NCBI RefSeq assembly: GCF_000271665.2
Contig: NZ_CP010978.1
Coordinates: forward strand, 5,228,501 to 5,292,500
Direction of reading: 5' to 3'
Source: Pelosinus fermentans JBW45
GTDB taxonomy: Bacteria > Bacillota > Negativicutes > DSM-13327
DNA: 64,000 bases
Of this stretch, positions 26,001 through 31,304 are shown piece after piece (position 1 is the stretch's first letter; every line of letters starts with the position of its first letter). Under the pieces are notes generated by a model. That model was not told where the DNA came from. It saw only the letters and a program-made list of their open reading frames with translations, and did not search any database. The position numbers and the translations under genes were made by a program.

Positions 26001-26791
26001 TTGGCAGCTACGCTCCAAGCGTTGCCAGTGGCAGCATAAATATCCATTTCCGAGAAAGTTCTTAACATGGTACCATAATCGCAGCCGGAAATGCCTACAA
26101 AGACCCCTACGGATTGTCCGCTTAAGCGCTCAGGTACCTGCCCAGCATCTTCTAATGCCTCCCAGGCTACTTCCAACAATAACCGTTGCTGCGGATCCAT
26201 ACTGGCAGCTTCCCGCGGTGAAATACCGAAAAATTGAGCATCAAATTCATCAATGTTATTAAGATATCCGCCCCAGCTCATTTTCTCTCCTGTGATGCAA
26301 GGCTGCTCCGAATATCCTTGATTTCTCCTATAATCTGACGGTCGCTCACTTATCGCGTCTACACCATCTTTGAGCAAATCCCAGAAAGCTCTAGGTCCAT
26401 TAGCTCCGGGAAAACGGCATCCAATACCAATGATCGCAATTGATTCTGCGATATGATCTTGCTTACCTGTATCCTTGGCAGCAGAATCGTTAGGCGTGTT
26501 AGTCAAAAATCGCGTAATACCATCAATCGTAGGGTAATCCCATACTAAAGTTGGTGAGATATCTCTGCCTAACCATTCTCCCATTTCCCCTGTAATGGTT
26601 ACTGCTTCAGCTGAATCTAACCCGTAAGCAGATAACGGCTCACGAATGTCTATTTTAGACTTTGCCATTTTCAACCGTTCCGCCATTTGAGAAACCAGCC
26701 AGCTTTGAATTTCTTGACTTGTTTTTGTAATTCCAGTACTTGCTGCTTTCATATTGGTTTCTCCTGATACCCCGAAGTGCTCCTTATCCAT
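8063..26791 (-). CDS. Hybrid PKS-NRPS megasynthase, ACP-KS-AT-KR-ACP-(C-A-PCP)x4-C
   Basis: A 6242-residue protein that extends a fatty acid by one malonyl unit and adds four amino acids. Domains: ACP (phosphopantetheine Ser60, GLDSAEAV); KS (117-540; DTACSSS near 282, EAHGTGT, KTNIGH); AT (about 640-940; GHSMGE near 735 and an AFHS motif typical of malonyl); KR (TGGLGDLG near 1267, SYAAAN near 1423); ACP (GLDSIMAVEL near 1592); four C-A-PCP modules from about 1650; and a last C domain (5800-6210). There is no DH or ER, so a 3-hydroxyacyl chain is expected. Aligned Stachelhaus positions read DGFFLGVVF (Ile), DAKDLGVDV (Glu-like, 330/331 swapped), DGFFLGVVY (Ile code) and DAWFLGHVV (Leu-like). 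C domains show HHIISDGVS/T (LCL type). Two starts are possible: ATG 26791 (AAAGGGG upstream, overlapping FAAL by 8 bp) or ATG 26752 (AGGAG eight bases upstream). Confidence 0.97.
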   Translation of the reverse strand: MDKEHFGVSGETNMKAASTGITKTSQEIQSWLVSQMAERLKMAKSKIDIREPLSAYGLDSAEAVTITGEMGEWLGRDISPTLVWDYPTIDGITRFLTNTPNDSAAKDTGKQDHIAESIAIIGIGCRFPGANGPRAFWDLLKDGVDAISERPSDYRRNQGYSEQPCITGEKMSWGGYLNNIDEFDAQFFGISPREAASMDPQQRLLLEVAWEALEDAGQVPERLSGQSVGVFVGISGCDYGTMLRTFSEMDIYAATGNAWSVAANRISYLLNFQGASLSIDTACSSSLVAVHLACKSLQNGESTLALAGGVNLLLSPEVTEAFAKAGMLAPDGRCKTFSAEANGYVRGEGAGIVVLKSLSKALQDNDPIYALIPGSAVNQDGRSNGLTAPNGPAQEEVLREAYRRTGISPGKIQYIEAHGTGTSLGDPIEAKALGKVLAAERSPQNPCLIGSAKTNIGHMEAAAGIAGLIKVALAMKHRQIPASLHFDNPNPYIPFEELPLRVQTELGPWPDMSSSLLAGVSSFGFGGTNAHVVLESFQSTSLKKHNMMNYLPKEKQLLPISASNQEALCDLARSYRDYISGEGKNFSLKDICYTAGARRGQHDHRLSLVVGSKEDVVDHLEMYLKGEAFPSLQSGQRSSGASSKLVFVFSGQGPQWWAMGRELFQEEPVFRETIEECDVLFSQHADWSLVTELTAIESMSRLDQTKFVQPALFAVQVALARLWIVWGIQPEAVVGHSMGEVAAAYIAGALSLSDAVRVIFHRSRLMQRTTGQGKTVAVELAWEEAKSLLVNYENKVSIACYNGPTSLVLSGEPASIEEIMTTLEQGNIFCKALPVNYAFHSYQMEPLMSELAESLQGLQSQAATIPIYSTVTGQLIGGQELSVDYWVRNLRESVLFAAAVDCLVADEYNVFLEISPHPVLSNTVKQSISRQDRNGIVLPSLRRQEPEGAAMLNSLGHLYTLGFSVNWEQLYQEGARCVSLPTYPWQREQYWFEMKKNTLMYPIPQHTVSDELDRWLYKLEWQPKELSREDRVVSDKKGKKTWLIFAQQEGIGDLVAKGLTERGERTVLIYPGQSFQCLSEDTFSINSSQEDLKQLLHTVLNPALDVCHGIIHTWSIGSNDKNNITTVDLEKAQNLGCLHVLQLIQIIQELKINGNRALPRLWLITRGSQAVLEEGEPVDFIQAPLWGLGRTIAIEQKELWGGLIDLDPEDQGEQAADMLLEDIFVQGGEDQVAYRQKTRYVARLKRHSLSYDRNNPFYWQRNGTYLITGGLGDLGMQVARWMVEQGARRLILMGRTELPPRTAWDSVLESEDRLSHQIGTIKELESMGASVHLAAVDVADEEQLKNFLVSFREEGWPPIRGVVHAAGTVADQLLTECDSGSFNKVLRPKVQGAWQLHQLLKDVPLDFFIVFSSISTVVSSPRLGSYAAANAFLDALMHYRRNLNLPALSINWGPWAEIGMAARFNILSSTTSMGINALTPACGLQILDNLINTDMTQIVVMDVDWERWRIIYQQIGKSELVADLLLEESEAAGTVSNAINQESSIRKELIEANEGEHYNLLESYLCEQVSQVLGMSKAKLDVHTSLNSLGLDSIMAVELKNRIEKALDVMVPMVYFLQGPSIAEMIAKIQELLIVDAGISGIPIAPEQEYYPVSSAQKRMFILNQFETKETVYNNFVAFKVEGALNKHQFENVLNRLIQRHETLRTSFEIIDGEPVQRIHQEMEFAIEFIQGQKEDISGIIQDFARPFDLNKAPLFRVGLVEMAENEHVVLFDMHHIISDGVTAEIFIKELASLYEGQELPELRVQYKDFALWQNSAFQREALKQQEAYWLKAFAGELPVINMPRDYPRPLVRSFEGEVLRFTLGEEVTGELNKLAMETGTTLYMVLLAAYNVVLSKYTGQEDIIVGSPIAGRQYADLHNIIGVFVNTLAMRNYPEKNKSFLEFLQAVKENALKAYENQDYQFEELVDKLDIPRNLSRNPLFDTMFALQNVDIAELSIGNLRFSRYEFDNKIAKFDLTLEAIERSSQLDFTLEYDTKLFKKETMERLSRHVENVLNSIVEQPQIKLADIELVSKEETCQILLDFNNTKTAYPKEKTIQELFEEQVEKNPHHIAVVFEEQQLTYQELNNKANQLARVLRKKGVEKSRIVGMMVERSPEMIIGIMGVLKAGGAYLPIDPEYPEERVSYILEDSGTGILITHKYLAAGITFNGDIIDVDDSELYQGDATNLTKENTSQDLAYVIYTSGSTGKPKGNLTMHHNVVRVVKNTNYIEINEKDVLLQLSNYAFDGSVFDIYGALLNGAKLVLVDKASILDMNRLAKVIEQEKVTVFFITTALFNTLVDVNMECLKNVRKVLFGGEMSSARHVRKAFKYMGKGRIIHVYGPTESTVFATYYEVKHIDDGELSIPIGAPIANTSIYILDQGGNLQPIGAPGELCISGDGLATGYLNRPELSAEKFVADPFVQGERMYRTGDLARWLPDGNIEFLGRIDHQVKIRGFRIELGEIEGELLNHLSIKEALVVAKEEITGYKYLCAYIVVTQELTVAEIKEHLIKTLPEYMIPSTFVQLDKMPLTPNGKIDRKALPEPEGKMSTGTEYVAPRNEMEEKLATIWQDVLGVEKVGIEDNFFELGGHSLKAITLVAKIHKEFGAEVPLQEVFKTQTVKELVKTIKGAVQNSYAAIELAAKQEYYPVSSAQKRMFILNQFEAKDTAYNMPAAFKVEGSLDKERFEQALQKLVQRHETLRTSFEFINGEPVQRVHEECNFTMNYREGANQDILNIFQTFIRPFDLGKAPLLRVNLVELSTKNYVVLFDMHHIISDGVSVGILVKELASLYEGQELPELKIQYKDFSAWQNNLLVTESFKQQEAYWLQAFAGEIPVLNMPSDYTRPSIRSFEGDELEFVLGEELTEALNKLAGQTGTTLYMVLLAAYNVALSKYTGQEDIIVGSPIAGRSHDDLENIVGMFVNTLAMRNYPEGNKSFLEFLQEVKLNALSGYEHQDYQFEELVEKLDIPRDLSRNPLFSTLFSLQNVDITELKIGELQFLAYKLDNKTAKFDLTLRAIERNNRLEFTLEYYNKLFKQETIERFGRHFVNLLSSIVAQPENKLTRINMLAENEKRQLLVDFNNKEAVYPTDKTISELFEEQVRITPDHIAVTFAEQHLTYEELNNKANQLAKVLRNKGVQPNSIVGIMVERSLGMMIGLVGILKSGGAYLPIDPEHGKERIAYMLENSQAKILITQNRFIRQAPADIGIVDLEDENIACEESSNVSILNKPNDLAYVIYTSGTTGKPKGVMIEQRNVINLVYGLRDRVYGEYASVLNVALLSPYVFDASVKQIFPALLLGHHLCIVPEHIRFERAGLLNFYRKNEIDISDGTPAHLSVFNSISKSDEYLGVKEFLIGGEALSYAVVQEFLNHFNNSPIKITNVYGPTECCDVATVHEVDCGENHSGDIVPIGKPISNVKVYILGEDLSVLPVNAIGEVYIGGQGVGKGYLNNPELTAEKFIDNPFIPGERMYRTGDLARWLSNGTIEFFGRIDHQVKIRGFRIELGEIEVQLLNHKWIKETVVIAKEDITGQKYLCAYIVAEQEVTIAELREHLAKVVPDYMIPASFVQLEKMPLTLNGKIDRKALPEPEGRGNTGREYVAPRNEAEEKLAKIWENVLGIEKVGIEDNFFELGGHSLKAVTLVAKMHKEFGVEVPLTEVFKAQTVKELSKAVEGAVHTSYAAIEPIAKQQYYPVSSAQKRMFILSQFETADTTYNMPAAFEVEGALDKDRLEKVWQKLVQRHETLRTSFEVIDGAPVQRVHEEIKFTIDLIPGTKEDIPNIIQTFVRPFDLSKAPLLRVGLVELTENLHVVLFDMHHIVSDGVSMRILVKELTRLCEGQELPELRIQYKDFSAWQNNLLTTERFKQQEAYWLQAFAGELPVLNMSSDYPRPAIRSFEGDRLNFELGEELTGELNQLAMENGTTLYMVLLAAYNVVLSKYTGQEDIIVGSPIAGRPHADLENMVGMFVNTLAMRNYPGKNKSFLEFLQEVKVNALMGYEHQDYQFEELVDKLDIPRNLSRNPLFDTMFALQNTDHAVLAIGNLRFSPYELDNKIAKFDLTLEAAERNNRLEFTLEYDSKLFKPETAQRMKRHFVSVLNSVVDQPGIKLRDIELVSEEEKRQIFVDFNNTKTVYPKDKTIQELFEEQVEKAPDHIAVIFEEQLLTYKELNNKANQLARVLRNKGVKNNRIIGMMVERSPEMIIGVMGILKAGGAYMPIDPDYPEERINYMLEDSKTGILVTQQSLRKKVAFIGDIIHVDDQQLYRGDIENVVKENTAQDLAYVIYTSGSTGKPKGNLTMHYNVARVVKNTNYIEITSEDVLLQLSNYAFDGSVFDIYGALLNGGKLVLVDKACVLDMNRLAKVIERERVTVFFITTALFNTLVDVNIECLKKVRKVLFGGEQSSARHVRKAYEYLGRGRIVHVYGPTETTVYATYYEINHLADSDLNIPIGAPIANTSIYILDQAGKLQPIGVPGELCISGDGLARGYLNRPELTAEKFVENPFAPGERMYRTGDLAKWLTDGNIEFLGRIDHQVKIRGFRIELGEIEAELIKHPFIKEALVIAKDDVSGSKYLCAYLVSEQELANTEIREHLARRLPDYMIPSVLVQLDKMPLTSNGKIDRKMLPEPDGSINAGTEYVAPRNAAEEKLAKVWQEVLGVEKVGIEDNFFELGGHSLKAITLVAKIHKEFGVEVPLQEVFKAQTIKELIKIMEGAVENNYVAIESVTEQEYYPVSSAQKRMFVLNQFETKDITYNMPAAFVAEGSLNREHFEQAIQKLAERHETLRTSFELVGGEAVQRVHQELVITIDWLQGKQENPAKIVNDFIRPFDLSKAPLFRVGLMEMAENKYMVLFDMHHIISDGVSMGILVKELASLYDGQELPNLRIQYKDFSTWQNNLLTSENFKKQEEYWLQTFTGEIPVLNLPSDYPRPPIRSFEGERLEFVLGEELMAELNELAGRTGTTLYMVLLTAYNVVLSKYSGQEDIIVGTPIAGRPHADLENIIGVFVNTLAMRNYPEGNKTFLEFLQEVKENALAGYEHQDYQFEELVNKLDIPRSLNRNPLFDTMFTLQNVDISALRMGYLQFTPYELSNKTAKFDLTCQALERNNRLEFTVEYYSKLFRKETMERFGKHFINTLKAIINEPHIRLAAIEMLADDEKQQILIDFNNTQKVYPKNKTALELFEEQVENLPRDTTAVVFGTQRLTYQDLNRKGNQLARILENKGVKPHNIVGILTDRSPEMMVGMIGILKAGGVYLPIDPDYPEERISYMLADSGANILLTQKHLVHKEVFHGETLLLDDENLYYGNDDNLYLKTDSQDLAYVIYTSGSTGKPKGVEIEHASLVNLISWHRRVYNITQEDRASQLAGQAFDAAVWEIWPYLASGAGLYIPNKETRISTNGLIRWLKDNEITISFMPTPMAEALLAEEWPLDISLRALLTGGDKLRRRPCRELPFTLLNHYGPTENTVVATWTSVSPDGHEDMLPSIGSPMDNAQIYIVDRNNKLQPIGVAGELCIAGDGLARGYLNRPELTAEKFVANPFVPGKKMYRTGDLARWLPDGNIEFLGRIDHQVKIRGFRIELGEIEIGLLNHPSIKETVVMTKDDGNDQKYLCAYIVVERELSVAELRKYLGGILPDYMIPLTFIQLETMPLTPNGKIDRKALPEPEERLGAGMEYAAPRNKREETLAQIWQDVLGIEKVGIEDNFFELGGHSLKTINLAARIHKEFGVEVSLQDVFKSQTIKELSKMIEGSVQQDYAGIERVTPQEYYPVSSAQKRMFILSQFANSGTTYNMPAALEVEGSLDKDRFEEVWKKLIERHETLRTSFVVIAGEPVQRVHPKIDFTIDCIQGAEKDIHDIIQTFVRPFDLSKAPLLRVGLVELTEINKHIVLFDMHHIISDGVSIGILIKELASLYDRQELPEIKIQYKDFSSWQDNMFRTEGFKRQEAYWMQTFAGEIPVLNMPSDYSRPAVRSFEGDRLSFSLEEELTGELRKLASQTGTTLYMVLLAAYNVLLAKHAGQEDIIVGTPIAGRPHADLENLVGMFVNTLPMRNHPAGEKSFLEFLQEVKEHALSAYEHQDYQFEKLVEKLDMSRELNRNPLFDTMFALQNIEMNPLEMGTLRFIPYEWDNKTAKFDLTLYAAEGNGRLELMLEYYTKLFTEDTAKRILNDYCKILQQVTKNKDIIIKMISLEEQYVKRKRIQQNLDFNF

Positions 26792-28577
26792 TCACGATTC
26801 CCCTTTCAGCGCGCAGCGTTCCGTCCAATAAGCCCCTACGGCAGGCATGCCGTTGAATTTTTCCGCTTGAAGTCTTCGGAACACTGCCTGGTTTAAGCAG
26901 CAATATTTCATGAATCTGAAGCTCGTGACTGTCAAATACGCTATTCTTAATCGCCGTATAAATTTCTTCTAGGATTTTATTTGGACCGTTTTCCCGTCGC
27001 TCACCATCGACCTGATTTTTATTTACGCGAGGTCGGTATTGCCGTTCAATCTCAGCGACAATACCCAAACGTTCTTCACCGTCAATGTCAATAGAAAAGG
27101 CTGCACAACATCCAGGACGGATTGCTTCATGACATTGGTCAACTGTTAGCTCTATATCTTGTGGGTAATGATTGGTACCCCTTATGATGATGAGATCTTT
27201 AAGGCGTCCCGTAACAAAGAGCTCACCCTTATGAATAAAACCTAGATCCCCAGTTCTTAAAAAAGGTCCTTCACCGCTGTCAGCTAGATATGCTTGGAAA
27301 ACATTTTTGGTAATCTCAGGGTTATTCCAATAACCCTGAGCGACGCTGGGACCAGAAACCCATATTTCCCCTACTTTATCAGGTGAGCATCGAACGAATG
27401 TCTCAGGATCAGTAATGACAAGCTTATGGTCCAGCCAAGTATGTCCGCAGCCTACCAAAACATGATCCTTACCATTCTTATCACCAGTAGAGATAATATT
27501 TCTTTCCAGGTCCTGTGCACTAAACATCTTATATACAAAAGGTTCGCTTACTGCGCCTCCAGAAATCATTAACGTAGTTTCGGCCATACCGTAACATGGA
27601 TAAATAGCTTTCCGACTGAATCCAACTGACTCAAAAGCCGCCCCAAATTTTTCAATGGTATCATAGCGGACAGGTTCAGCTCCATTGAAAGCCGTTTTCC
27701 ATGAAGATAGATCCAGCGTTTTCTTTTGCTCCTCGGTAATTTTATTTATACATAACTCATAAGCAAAATTCGGACCTCCGCAAAATGTACCCTTATAGTC
27801 AGAAATTGCCTTTAGCCAGCGATATGGCTTTTGAAGAAAATCAACGGGCGACATAAAAATATAGGAACTACCAGAATAAATAGTTTGAAGCACATTGGCC
27901 ATCAATCCCATGTCATGATAAATGGGCAGCCATCCAACACTAACGCTTTCCTCATGAAGCTCAAAAGCTGTTTGAATCATCTTTTCATTATTAAGAACGT
28001 TCCCGTGACTTACCATAACGCCCTTTGGTGCTCCTACTGAACCGGAGGTATACTGGAGGAAAGCCAACGTATCTTTCGTTATTGACGGTTCCTGCCATCG
28101 ACTCGCAATTGCAGTGTTGATCTTGTCTGTTATTAACCATTGCACTTCGGATAAACCCTGTGTCTGGGCAATCACAGGTTCAAACTTTGATATAATAGAT
28201 GAAGTAGATAGTACTGCCTGTGCTTTTGAATCCTGTACAATATTCTGGAGCCTTAGTAAATTGCGATTAAGCCTTGGTGGATAAGCAGGTACCGCGATAA
28301 CACCAGCATACAGGCATCCCATAAAAGCAACGATATAATCCAGTCCCGCGGGATAAAGCAGCAAAGCACGTTCACCCCGCAAATCAAGACTTTGCAAAAA
28401 AGCCCCCATGGCTCTGGCCCGCAGGTCTAATTCCCTATAAGTTAAATAGCTTTCTACCGTCTCTCCATTGGTCAAAAAAGTATATATCCGCTTTTCTGGA
28501 TTCCCAAGAGTTCGATACTGGAGAAGTTCTATCAATGAAGAAACTTTTCCCACCGAATCAGCAATTGTGTTTTTCAT
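26784..28577 (-). CDS. Fatty-acyl-AMP ligase (FAAL)
   Basis: A 597-residue stand-alone FAAL that activates a fatty acid as acyl-AMP and loads it on the N-terminal ACP of the megasynthase, starting lipopeptide synthesis. Visible features are the ANL core motif YTSGSVGAPKGVMVSH near residue 178, the PAYPPR signature of this group near 98, GGPNFAYELC, the YGMAETT motif near 328, GEIWVSGPSVAQGYW, and a C-terminal domain ending with the catalytic lysine segment (PKTSSGKIQR). The length matches the family. The ATG has GGAGG seven bases upstream. The stop overlaps the megasynthase start by 8 bp, which suggests translational coupling. The FAAL, ACP and KS are on separate polypeptides, unlike mycosubtilin-type starters where the ligase is fused. 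Confidence 0.95.
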   Translation of the reverse strand: MKNTIADSVGKVSSLIELLQYRTLGNPEKRIYTFLTNGETVESYLTYRELDLRARAMGAFLQSLDLRGERALLLYPAGLDYIVAFMGCLYAGVIAVPAYPPRLNRNLLRLQNIVQDSKAQAVLSTSSIISKFEPVIAQTQGLSEVQWLITDKINTAIASRWQEPSITKDTLAFLQYTSGSVGAPKGVMVSHGNVLNNEKMIQTAFELHEESVSVGWLPIYHDMGLMANVLQTIYSGSSYIFMSPVDFLQKPYRWLKAISDYKGTFCGGPNFAYELCINKITEEQKKTLDLSSWKTAFNGAEPVRYDTIEKFGAAFESVGFSRKAIYPCYGMAETTLMISGGAVSEPFVYKMFSAQDLERNIISTGDKNGKDHVLVGCGHTWLDHKLVITDPETFVRCSPDKVGEIWVSGPSVAQGYWNNPEITKNVFQAYLADSGEGPFLRTGDLGFIHKGELFVTGRLKDLIIIRGTNHYPQDIELTVDQCHEAIRPGCCAAFSIDIDGEERLGIVAEIERQYRPRVNKNQVDGERRENGPNKILEEIYTAIKNSVFDSHELQIHEILLLKPGSVPKTSSGKIQRHACRRGLLDGTLRAERGIVNG

Positions 28578-28621
28578 AAACCAACCTCCAAATTCCTATT
28601 TCTCCCAGTCCACATAAATAA

Positions 28622-28650
28622 AGAAAACGCCTTAAGGCGCTTTCTATCTA
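28622..28650 (-). terminator. Intra-operon hairpin with U-rich tail, copy 2 (MCP-FAAL gap)
   Basis: Read on the minus strand, an 8-bp stem (AAAGCGCC / GGCGTTTT, one G-U) closes a TTAA loop and is followed by CTTTATTT. It begins after ATAGATAG, as does the hairpin at 31279. It lies just after the chemotaxis receptor stop and before FAAL, so it would end or reduce transcription into the synthetase genes unless read through. Confidence 0.6.
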
Positions 28651-28668
28651 TGTTTTATATTCTCCGGT

Positions 28669-30369
28669 TTAAAGTTTAAATCTGCTCACGTTTTCATTCA
28701 TTTTAATGGCCATATTAGCCAGTTCTGCAATATTACTAGCCACTTTTGCCATACTGGCTGTTTGCTCTTCTGTAGCTGCTGCTACAGTTTGCGTCCTACC
28801 GGAAGTAGACGCAGTAGTTTCACTAACTGTTTGAATACTTCCAGCAGTATCCTGTGTCCCCTGAGCAATTTCTTCAGATGCTTGAGACATCTCCTTAATG
28901 TTACTACTAACTCTTTCCAGTTGTTCAATGATCTTTTGAAAACCTGTTTTTGTATTAAATGCAACTTCTTTACCTTTTTCTGTTTCGATCGATGCAATGT
29001 TTGATATCTCTGTCATATTGTTTATTTCATCACTAATATTCTGGATAATAGAAGAAATCTCGCGCGTTGAATTCTCTGATTGCTCAGCAAGCTTTCTAAC
29101 CTCTTCAGCAACCACAGCAAAACCTTTTCCTGCTTCACCGGCTCGTGCGGCCTCAATTGCAGCATTTAATGCAAGTAAGTTGGTCTGACCCGCAATATTG
29201 GAAATCACATCAATAATCGTTTTGATCTGTTTTGATGATTTATTTAAAGCAAGTGTAGCGCTCCCTATACTCTCCATAGAACTGGAAATAGTTTCGTTTT
29301 GGTTTACTACTTCTTCTAGTAATTTCATACCTTTTTGTGATTCTACTACTGCATCTTGGGTATTCTTGTCTATTTGCAATGTTCCTGCACTTAGCTCTTC
29401 CGCGCTAGCTGAAACCTCTTCTATCGTTGTTGAAATATCAGTAATACTCGATGCTGATTCACTGGCACTTATGGCAATATCAGTTACGTTTATGGAAATT
29501 GATTCAGCCGACCGTGAGAATGCATCAGTTGTAGCTGTTAATTCTTCACAAGAAGCCGCTAACGTGGATGATGATTCTTGAATCAGAATGACGGTCTCAC
29601 GAACATGTGCCTTCGTCGCCTCAAGGCGAATTAGCATATCACCAATTTCATCATTGATTGATCTTTTGTAATGACTCGATGTCAAATTTAATTCTCCTAT
29701 CTGGACTACAACGTCATTTAATATAGAAATACGCTTTAATAATCGTTTGGTATAAAAAAGTGCTATTATTATGCATAAAATGGAAATTATTACCGAAGCA
29801 ATTTGTATTGTTACGATTGCTTCATCGATATGCTTGTCCATTGCATTTGATTTAGTATTAAAGTATTCCCCTTGAATTTCAGATAGTATAGAAAAATCAG
29901 CATTAATCCGATCTACTAAATCCCTTCCTTGAGTAGTTAATTCAGCAAGATTCGAAGCATTTATTTTTTTAGCATGAATTACTTTTTCACCTAGAACTTG
30001 ATATTCTTGCAGTTCTTGAAGTAATTTTGCACTTTGTTCTTGGGTATCTTTTTCTTTTGAAGTTTCTCTATAGGCTTGCACTTCTTTTGTCGCTTTACTT
30101 ATATCCTTTCGGTAATTAGTTTCGTAAACTGCTCCATCAGCGTACAGTATAAAGCCTCTCATATTTAATAACGCATTCGTAAATAAATTCTGAGCTTCTT
30201 TCGTCTGTAGCATTCGCGGCACCGTATGAGCTGAAACTCCGTTTACCTCATCCGCTACGAATTTAAAGTTATAAACTGAAAGAATCGCCAATGAGATAAA
30301 CAAAGTAATAATTAAAGCATATATACTGATGACTTGCACTAATAATGAAATCCTTTTTCCCTTAAACAT
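28669..30369 (-). CDS. Methyl-accepting chemotaxis protein
   Basis: A 566-residue membrane chemoreceptor. Residues 10-35 form a first membrane helix, about 40-180 a helical periplasmic/extracellular sensor of the four-helix-bundle (4HB_MCP) type, and about 183-205 a second membrane helix, then a HAMP linker and a long cytoplasmic coiled coil. The signalling hairpin is clear: [20 protein letters not shown] and [10 protein letters not shown] near residues 395-425. It would pass ligand signals to CheA/CheW, which are not in this window. It sits on the same strand between the thioesterase (80 bp upstream) and FAAL (91 bp downstream), so it is probably co-transcribed with the lipopeptide genes. 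That link could let cells sense the product or its targets, but this is inference. The assignment itself is secure. Confidence 0.93.
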   Translation of the reverse strand: MFKGKRISLLVQVISIYALIITLFISLAILSVYNFKFVADEVNGVSAHTVPRMLQTKEAQNLFTNALLNMRGFILYADGAVYETNYRKDISKATKEVQAYRETSKEKDTQEQSAKLLQELQEYQVLGEKVIHAKKINASNLAELTTQGRDLVDRINADFSILSEIQGEYFNTKSNAMDKHIDEAIVTIQIASVIISILCIIIALFYTKRLLKRISILNDVVVQIGELNLTSSHYKRSINDEIGDMLIRLEATKAHVRETVILIQESSSTLAASCEELTATTDAFSRSAESISINVTDIAISASESASSITDISTTIEEVSASAEELSAGTLQIDKNTQDAVVESQKGMKLLEEVVNQNETISSSMESIGSATLALNKSSKQIKTIIDVISNIAGQTNLLALNAAIEAARAGEAGKGFAVVAEEVRKLAEQSENSTREISSIIQNISDEINNMTEISNIASIETEKGKEVAFNTKTGFQKIIEQLERVSSNIKEMSQASEEIAQGTQDTAGSIQTVSETTASTSGRTQTVAAATEEQTASMAKVASNIAELANMAIKMNENVSRFKL

Positions 30370-30449
30370 ATTAAATTCTCCTCGTGATATTTTAAGTTAT
30401 TTGTAATACCTGTAGCATCGTTGCATATAAACGTTTATTGGGTAAATAT

Positions 30450-31241
30450 TTAGCTGCTTTTACATTCTCGATTCATAAAATATCTTCGATAACCAATCGC
30501 TAAGTCTTTGATTATCGAATTCTCTAATTCTCTACCAGCGTTATGTATATAAAAATGATCTCCTTGAAACATTCGTGTTTTAAAGTTACCTATAGTCTGT
30601 TCTTTCCATAATTTCAAATCGTTATAGTTGACTTCGGAATCTTTTATTCCGCCAAAAGCAGAAATAGAACAATCCAGCGGAATACCAGATGAGTATACGT
30701 ATGTCTCATGAAGTGCGAAATCCGCTCTGAGTGAAGGTAATAATACCTTCATTAATTCACTATTTTGTAATACTGCATCCGGAGTACCGTTATATTCACG
30801 TAATCTCTCGATAAACTCGGCATCTGGCAGTAAATGCATGGGTGCTTTTCTTTTTACAATTGTAGGGGCGCGATAACTAGATACAAACAAATGAACAGGA
30901 CTAATCCTTTTCTTTTGCAGTCGCCGAGTCAACTCAAAGCTAATTAAAGCACCTAAACTATGTCCAAAAAAGGCAAATGGAATATTTAATTCTGGTAATA
31001 GTACACTGACTAAAGAATCAATTAAAGGTTCCATTGATGTAAATTGCGATTCTAAAATCCTTTTTTCCCTTCCGGGGTATTGTATGGGACAAATTTCTAT
31101 TTCCTGGGGAAACGAATTAATCCAATCACGAAAAACTGAAGCACTGCCTCCTGCATAAGGAAAGCAAAAAAGACGTAAATGAGGGTAGATATTTGGTCTT
31201 CTGTACGGAATCCACGTATTTGACATGTGCATTTTACTCAT
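30450..31241 (-). CDS. Type II thioesterase of the lipopeptide cluster
   Basis: A 263-residue alpha/beta hydrolase of the GrsT/SrfAD group, which removes wrong or stalled acyl groups from carrier proteins. Motifs: LFCFPYAGGSASVF near residues 24-37, the oxyanion segment, the nucleophile elbow FFGHSLGAL with Ser95, and the C-terminal histidine in GDHFYIHN near 232. Length is normal for the family. The start has AAGGAG upstream. It is a free-standing protein, not the product-releasing domain, which is probably in the synthetase part outside the window. It follows the loaP-like gene by 63 bp with a hairpin in between. Confidence 0.94.
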   Translation of the reverse strand: MSKMHMSNTWIPYRRPNIYPHLRLFCFPYAGGSASVFRDWINSFPQEIEICPIQYPGREKRILESQFTSMEPLIDSLVSVLLPELNIPFAFFGHSLGALISFELTRRLQKKRISPVHLFVSSYRAPTIVKRKAPMHLLPDAEFIERLREYNGTPDAVLQNSELMKVLLPSLRADFALHETYVYSSGIPLDCSISAFGGIKDSEVNYNDLKLWKEQTIGNFKTRMFQGDHFYIHNAGRELENSIIKDLAIGYRRYFMNRECKSS

Positions 31242-31278
31242 AATAATCTCCTTTTTTAATATTTAATTAACAAAAAAA

Positions 31279-31303
31279 AGAAACGCCGTAAAGCGTCCTA
31301 TCT
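31279..31303 (-). terminator. Intra-operon hairpin with T-tract, copy 1 (loaP-thioesterase gap)
   Basis: On the minus strand, directly after the loaP-like stop, ATAGATAGG leads into a short stem (ACGC / GCGT, loop TTTACG) followed by TTTCTTTTTTTT. It looks like a weak intrinsic terminator. The ATAGATAG lead and the GGCGTTT-CTTT end are shared with the hairpin at 28622. A LoaP-type antiterminator is encoded just upstream, so these may be the stops it overrides. Confidence 0.5.
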
Positions 31304-31304
31304 A

